Position numbers and translations under genes: made by a program. From Hofstenia miamia (taxonomy: Eukaryota; Xenacoelomorpha; Acoela): DNA of 64,000 nt. The notes beneath the pieces are model-generated. The model was given only the letters and a program-made list of their open reading frames with translations. It was not told the origin of the DNA and ran no database searches. Shown one piece after another: positions 57,911 through 64,000 of the stretch (positions are counted from its first letter, which is position 1; the number at the start of each line of letters is the position of its first letter). The stretch lies in NCBI GenBank assembly GCA_004352715.1, contig SCFE01000003.1, forward strand, positions 2,392,685 to 2,456,684. Direction: 5' to 3'.

Positions 57911-58137
57911 CAGGGCCGGGGCTAAGGGAGGGCCAGGGGGTCATGGCCCTTCCTGTTGGGCTACTGGGCCTCCTTCCTCTTGTCATCCTGGATACTAATT
58001 AGCCAAGATACTAATGCCATTCTATTTAAAAATTCAATAAAAAGTGTGAAACTATCTCATTGAGTAAAACTTTTATTAATTTATTGAACTTTGCTGGGCC
58101 ATGGCCCCATAAATTTCAAATGCAAGCCACGGGCCTG
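57911..58137. mobile_element. Non-autonomous hAT element, CAGGGCC family (227 bp)
   Basis: Left end CAGGGCCGGGGCTA, right end in reverse complement CAGGCCCGTGGCTT, with GGCC-rich subtermini. It is flanked by ATTATGAC at 57903-57910 and 58138-58145, so it shares its left target copy with the preceding element. A related copy lies in the last intron of the kinase gene (62786). Confidence 0.85.
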
Positions 58138-58145
58138 ATTATGAC

Positions 58146-58696
58146 TATGGCAGAAAAATCTAAATTAATTTGCATTAAATAGTTTTTTAGTTATACACTG
58201 GAGAACTCTATTATATATTTCTTTCAAAAACGTTTCTTAATACAGTCAATAATGAATGGTCTACATTTTGAAAGCACGTTTTAAATACCATTCTTATATA
58301 TTGGCATTACTTTGCCTAGTTTCATTTCGTGAATTCACGGTGTTTAAATATATAGGTCAGTAATACTTGTAGATAATTAGAGGATTTGTTTGTAATTGAA
58401 AATTGAGTTACAATCATGTTACTATACAACACAACATTGAGATTCAGATACAAAATGAACCTAACTATATGACATTAGTGTATTACAGATTTGTCAAATA
58501 CCTAAGAAAGCAAATAAAATTTTCGCCATAGTTTGGGCAAATAATCTCATTTGTATTGGGTGGCAACTCGTCATGCTGACATCAAACAAAGCACAACACA
58601 TCACATCACATAATCACATCAAATTAATATTTATACATATATTTTAAGTTTTATGCTAATGTATTCTGTTTGTTTTAGTTGTAATTATTGAATAAA
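58146..58696 (+). promoter_or_regulatory. Upstream region of the LAMMER-type kinase gene
   Basis: About 550 bases separate the short hAT elements from the kinase ATG. No TATA box or other element can be assigned; the transcription start is presumed to lie here. An in-frame TTG three codons before the ATG is not a plausible start in a eukaryote. Confidence 0.35.
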
Positions 58697-61600
58697 ATGC
58701 GTAGCCGCTGTTCTAGTTCAGATTCTGGTCTTGGTTATTCGCGACATGGTTCGGGCGCATTTAACTCGCAATTTAGCAATTCACACTCAAATCGACTCCG
58801 CTCTCCAATTCGCAGATATAAAAGCAGATCTCGTCATCGTTATGAATATGAAAAATCTCGGCGTTCGCATAAAGTGTGAGTTTTATAACAATTAACTATA
58901 ATGCGAAGAACGTATTAAAATTGAATAATTCTTTCGCATTATTACGTCAATATTCCACTTTGGTGTGAGTTTAAACTGACGCGACAGAAAAGGATCTTTA
59001 ATACGCCAGATTTTTAATAAATAGCATTCAATATTTTTACCACGTTGATATTTGTCACTAGGAAAAGTACTGAAGGTGAACACACCAATTTCATTTATTA
59101 ATGTGATGTTCCTTTGAATTATCTGATTGCGAATCTTAAATGGGTTCCTGTGTGGTTTAATTCATGGTGTATATTAGCATTAACTAATTGCCAGAAAATC
59201 GGTGTAACATACATTTAGCCTTAACAACTGCAACCCATTTCGTCAAATTCCTTTGAGAAAATATTTGGAAATTGTTTATTTCAGTGATTGCTATTGCAAT
59301 TGGATTAGGTCGACATTCTGAATAGCTAAAGTTTATCCCCAAAAATCCATTAGAATTCTTATCCATCTTGCGAAACATGTAACCATGACATATTGCTTAC
59401 CCCTCAAATTGATCATTAGTTTTGTATAATGCTAGTTGTTGAATAAAAATAATACCTCTTAAGCAGTTCAATTGCCTTATTATAAACCTCTTATAAATAG
59501 CGGATTGAAAGGAGATCTATAGTATATCATCATCAAAGAATATTTAAAAAGTAATAAACTGGCATTGTTTGCCTCAGGTGGATTTGGCTGCATCCATGAG
59601 CACGGTTTGTGGGAAATACTCGTCCATTCTCTTGTAATTTATTTCTACAGAGTTAGCAGTATGCCTAAGTAAGTTCAATGTTGCCTATCTTGAAGTATTT
59701 GCAAGTTGGAGTAGCCAAAGTTTCTTTGTCCTCCTTATAATTTGCATCACTTAAACACTGTTATCACTTTAAAAGCTCTATGTAAATATTTCCACGAATG
59801 GTATTATTTTCAAACAAACCGATGAATTCGATATTTACAAATGACTTTAGTATTGTTGGTAATTACCCGGTGCCATTTTAAGCTTACGTTATAATGATGT
59901 GGATTAAATGAGAGACGAATTTGAGGATTCGATACGCTGTTAATATAGTATTAATAACAAATGCTAAATTTATCAGTAAGGTTGCGTAGGAATACAAAAT
60001 TTTATTACTTTATTTTTATCATTAAATGAATCAATAGCATTTTCGCATAAAATTACTTTTGTGTACTTGTTTAGATCCACTCACAGAAAGTATCACGAAT
60101 CTCGTCATAGGCATCGTCACCACCGAAAACGTTCAAAAAGTCCGGATAGACACCATGCACAAATTTCTCGAGGTGATTGTTTACATGACAGATATTTAGT
60201 ACAGGGTACCCTGGGAGAAGGTGCTTTTGGCAGAGTATATCGTTGTCTAGATGAAACACATCTTTCGCATGTTGCGCTGAAAGTTATTCGCAATGAACGT
60301 CGTTTGCGTGAAGCTGGTAGAGTTGAAATTGAGGTATGACAATTGAAACTTACTGCTTACATATTGTTAGTTTAATTTAATGCATGTAATTACTAGGGCG
60401 GACTTTGGTAAATGTAACTTATATTAACATTACATAGGTTCTAAAAGCAATCACTTCTGCTGACCCTTCTGGTAAACATCACTGCGTTTCCCTCATTGAT
60501 TCATATGAATGGCGTGGTCATGTGTGCCTCGCATTTCCATTACTAGGCCCTTCTTTATACGAGTATATGACGACGCGAAACTATGCACCTATGAATGCGA
60601 GTCACGTCAAAATTGTCGCTTATCAGCTTTGTGATGCGATAGAGTTTCTTCATGAACGTGGAATTTGTCATACAGACCTCAAACCTGAAAATGTTCTCTT
60701 AGAAAAACACGACTCATGTAATCCACATGGTGTGTAATATCAACATATTAAAATTATGTATTGAGTCTGGTATATTTTATGTAATTTACACAATTATATT
60801 CATTATATTACAAATACAAATACTATCATTTACCCTCATGTTATCCTCCATTAACATAGAAATTCTATTACAGATTTTCATTATTACTTAATTTTCTCTT
60901 GTAGATGTAGGTATCACTGTCATCGATTTTGGTTCAGCTTTGTTTGATGATGAAGAAAGAGATGGAATTGTTTCTACTCGACATTACAGAGCTCCAGAGG
61001 TTGTATTGGAATTAGAATGGGATTACCCTTGCGATGTATGGAGTGTAGGAACTCTACTTGCTGAAATTGCGGGTGGTGAAACTCTTTTTCAAACTCATGA
61101 TAATCTTGAACATCTAGCCATGATGGAGGTATGCTTTATACTATCAAATGTTTTAATCGTTTTCCTACCTAATTTCATGTTTTTGGGTAGTAAATATTAT
61201 TTTAATAAACTTTAGAAAGTCATAGGTATTTATTCAACAATTTTGATATGAAGTGTTGCATACCAAATTAAACTTCTATATTTGAATGAATACGTCTATC
61301 AACAATGTTTCAAACATCGATTTACAATTCGACTTATTTAACGAAAGAATTGGAATAATGAAATGAAATCTTTAATTTGCTTCGTTAACAAACATATTTT
61401 CTTCTTTGTTCACATATATCGTTTGCCTAGTGATGTATACGATGATGTTTTAGAAATATTGTTCACAAAAAGAGAGAATGTTAGTCCTGGCATTCCTTAA
61501 CACTAGAGACGTCCAACAACTACGTTAAAATGTCAGGGCTGATTAATTGAAACTTTAGGTGTATAAGTCTATTTGTCTAGGATGTTTCAATTCACCATTA

Positions 61601-63564
61601 AACCTATTGCCAAATTTTCTTAGCACAGCATACAAAAATCTTTTACTTATCAAAATGCAAGCGGCTTGGTAAGACCTCTGGCTGCTTTTCGAAGAACACA
61701 ATGTCTTAGACACCTTTCCAAGTTGTCTGATTGCACGTTATCACAACTATAATGTGCTTCATGATATGTGAAGAACATTTGATGAATGTACATTCATAAT
61801 TTTCGACAAATTAGCCACGACTTCCAAAAATGTTGCAGTGCAAATGAATCCATCCTCCTCCACTTGGCATTTCTTCTTAAAGATGATCAAAGCTACTTAA
61901 TAATTAATGTCTTTTAGGAACTAACACTTTTCTTGTAAGAGTGTTTGTTAGTGATTTCACCTATGAATTCAATTTGTCAACATCAATTAAAAAATGATAT
62001 TTCATTAGATGTTTTATTTCAGGAGATTTGCATTTTGTTTTGTAATTGTTTATTGAACTAATCCAGCCCGACTCAACTCAATCGGATATGTGCGAGCTTT
62101 AAGCTATGACACTAGCGGTTTTAGCAAATTCATATATTTAAGATTTCATTATTTGTTTCTATCAATGCCTTGCATTATTTTAACGATGCAGTCCTTAGAC
62201 GTTTTCAATATTCATCGAAGTTTTGAAAATATCAAATGCGGTTCACATGTGTTTTAATGACACAATTCGTTGTAGTAAATATGTAACTGTTAATATTTGA
62301 TCAAAGTAAAATTGTAAAATAAATGAGATCGAAAATGCCATCTGAATTTCGATTGTAATTAAGTTAAAATACTTGAATCGCTGGGTTTCAGTAAAATTCA
62401 CGAAATCCATAATTTGTTAGATAGAATATGATGTTTTTAAACTAACTACTTAAAATAGTTCGAACCATGTTTGGATAAGTAAAAAAATTATCGCTTTAAC
62501 CTAAAAATTATTTCATCGATCAATATTTTGTTTTTTAAGTAGCGAGCATAGCTTATGCCGAAATGTGGTGTTGTAAACATTTGCATCCTTTCTAATTTAA
62601 CGTAATTTGGAAGCAGACTGTGATTTTAATTGCTCCAATTTCTTTATTAGTTAACCTAATCACAACTTATTTGTGGATGCACCAAATGCTTGAAATTCCG
62701 AAATTAATTTTCAGAACAGTAAAGATGATACGGTGCACGTTTTCATTAGGTTGTCCACATTATTTGATTTTTATAGTTGTTTACTCAGGGCCGTGGCTAG
62801 GGGGCAGGAGGCATGGAATTCCTTTTAGGTCATTTGCCCTCCCCCCTCGATATCCTTGATACAAAACTCTAAAGTATTAATCCTAAAATTCTGTAACTAA
62901 GTTAGAGTGAACATATTTTAATTAAAATATATCAAATACTAATGACATTCTATTAAAAAACTATGAAGTTCATAATTTTATGACTAAAACTATGATTAAT
63001 TTATTGAATGTTGCGGGGCCACGAGTCTGGGTTTTTTATGCAAAAATCTGAATGACATTTTTTAATGAAATATCAGTAATGTTTGCAGTATTTGGATATA
63101 TCATCCCATTTTACTAGTTTTACTTTATTCTATTGAAATGCCAATTTATTTCTTGCATAATATATAGCCTTTCAATAAAGCCGCTTTAAGTACGTAGTTT
63201 ATTTCTAGTTTGATTAACTTCGACCTAAACAAGAACGAATGGTGTTGCAGCTGGATATTTAGGTTTGAATTATCTTTACCTAATGAAATTTTAGGTGATT
63301 TTGGGTCGCATGCCGTCGTGGATGATAGACAAATCGAGAAAGCGTCGTTATTTTAGACATGGACGTCTTAATTGGGATTTCAAAGAACGAAATGAGAGCA
63401 ATCGCTTTATTCGTCATCATTGTTTTCCACTGTCGGAGCGTATTGCAGACTCGTCTTTGTGTGATTTGATAAAATCAATGATGAACTATGACCCTTACGT
63501 TCGCATCACAATGGCAGAATCACTTGCACATCCATATTTTCATTCACTTTTTTCGAATTCCTGA
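58697..63564 (+). CDS. LAMMER/CLK-family dual-specificity protein kinase, five exons
   Basis: Exons 58697-58875, 60075-60333, 60438-60729, 60905-61128 and 63295-63564 join in frame with GT-AG introns (1199, 104, 175 and 2166 bases) to a 407-residue protein. CLK kinases phosphorylate SR splicing factors in the nucleus. Residues 1-90 are Arg/Ser/His-rich, typical for the family. Then come the glycine loop GEGAFGRV (108-114), K129, the catalytic HTDLKPEN with D226, IDFG with D251, [10 protein letters not shown] (267-276) and [11 protein letters not shown]. The family signature EHLAMMER reads EHLAMMEV (312-319) across the exon 4/5 junction. It is shorter than most CLKs (about 450-500), mainly in the N-terminal arm and just before the C-terminal [11 protein letters not shown] block. 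No other initiation codon fits exon 1. Confidence 0.92.
62786..63035. mobile_element. Diverged CAGGGCC-family short hAT element in intron 4 of the kinase gene
   Basis: Begins CAGGGCCGTGGCTAGGGGGC and shares with 57911-58137 the order of internal blocks (ATCCTTGATAC, TACTAATGACATTCTATT, ATTAATTTATTGAATGTTGC, GGGGCCA). The right end is degraded and no target duplication is seen, so this copy is older than the one at 57911. Confidence 0.65.
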
Positions 63565-64000
63565 CAAAAACAGTAGTTAATTGTTAAAGTAAATGTTTAT
63601 TTATAATTTTTCTATTTTATAGTTTATGTGTAGAAATATACTGAATGTTTTCACCAAACAAATGATTTATTTGACTTTATTGTATCTGATGTTTGCACTT
63701 GTCACCTGAAAAGTAGAATTTGACAGAATCGTGTAAATGACCTCGCCAAAAATACTCATCAAAAAGAATTTCTATTTGATATATTTGTTTAGTGCACATA
63801 ATGTAAGACTGTATTTATTTCCAATGCAGTTAATTTATGGCATTATAATAACTTGTTTAAATTTCTTCAACAAAGAGATCACATTAATATAATAATAATA
63901 TGCATTCTTATTCTTACGTGAAAGAAAAAATGTCGTTTATTATTAAGTTGGTTTTGAATATGTGTAAAATTTTCTAATTTTGATGCTAATATTTGCAGGT
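63565..64000 (+). other. 3' flank of the kinase gene
   Basis: AT-rich, presumably containing the 3' untranslated region. No canonical AATAAA was found in the first 300 bases after the stop. Nothing else recognised. Confidence 0.4.

Overview
This is an AT-rich invertebrate nuclear sequence, eukaryotic without doubt: it has a spliced protein-kinase gene with GT-AG introns, long non-coding stretches, and dense, mostly decayed transposable elements (TEs). The two ecdysteroid-kinase-like genes, with an HGDLWNNN catalytic loop, lean towards an arthropod or related ecdysozoan. That is an inference; nothing here fixes the species.

Host genes are few. A LAMMER/CLK protein kinase lies on + in five exons (58697-63564). 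Two intronless EcKinase-like paralogues lie on + about 16.5 kb apart (18167-19417 and 34640-35890) and carry a clear gene-conversion signature. One intact 237-codon ORF of unknown function lies on - (9533-10246).

The rest is TE strata. 1-937: edge of a hAT transposon. 3240-7440: 3' fragment and internally deleted copy of a site-specific-type (restriction-like endonuclease) retrotransposon. 7858-8364, 34019-34404, 57620-57902 and 57911-58137: short non-autonomous hAT elements with 8-bp target duplications. 20043-23417: Penelope-like elements in inverted arrangement. 23422-23860: piggyBac-type short element at TTAA. 25080-25970 and 28953-30154: decayed Tc1/mariner-type transposases. 26636-27219 and 30596-32876: two copies of one hAT family, the second with an intact transposase. 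37850-42200: a decayed APE-type LINE carrying a foreign insertion. 45250-46517: a mariner with both terminal repeats. 47654-56644: a P-superfamily element with long terminal repeats and 8-bp target duplication, split by an antisense LINE, into whose TAA tail a second copy of the restriction-like endonuclease element appears to have inserted.

The sequence has a strong assembly artefact. Six of the N joints (1934-1954, 5586, 6587, 14321, 15295, 24056) are followed by a copy of the 200-862 bp just before them, so these tandem duplications are almost certainly unmerged contig overlaps. I found no CRISPR, operon, tRNA or rRNA, and no convincing new multi-gene system. The most informative signals are the gene conversion, the nested P/LINE/R2-like stack, the triple ATTATGAC target duplication and the altered LAMMER motif.
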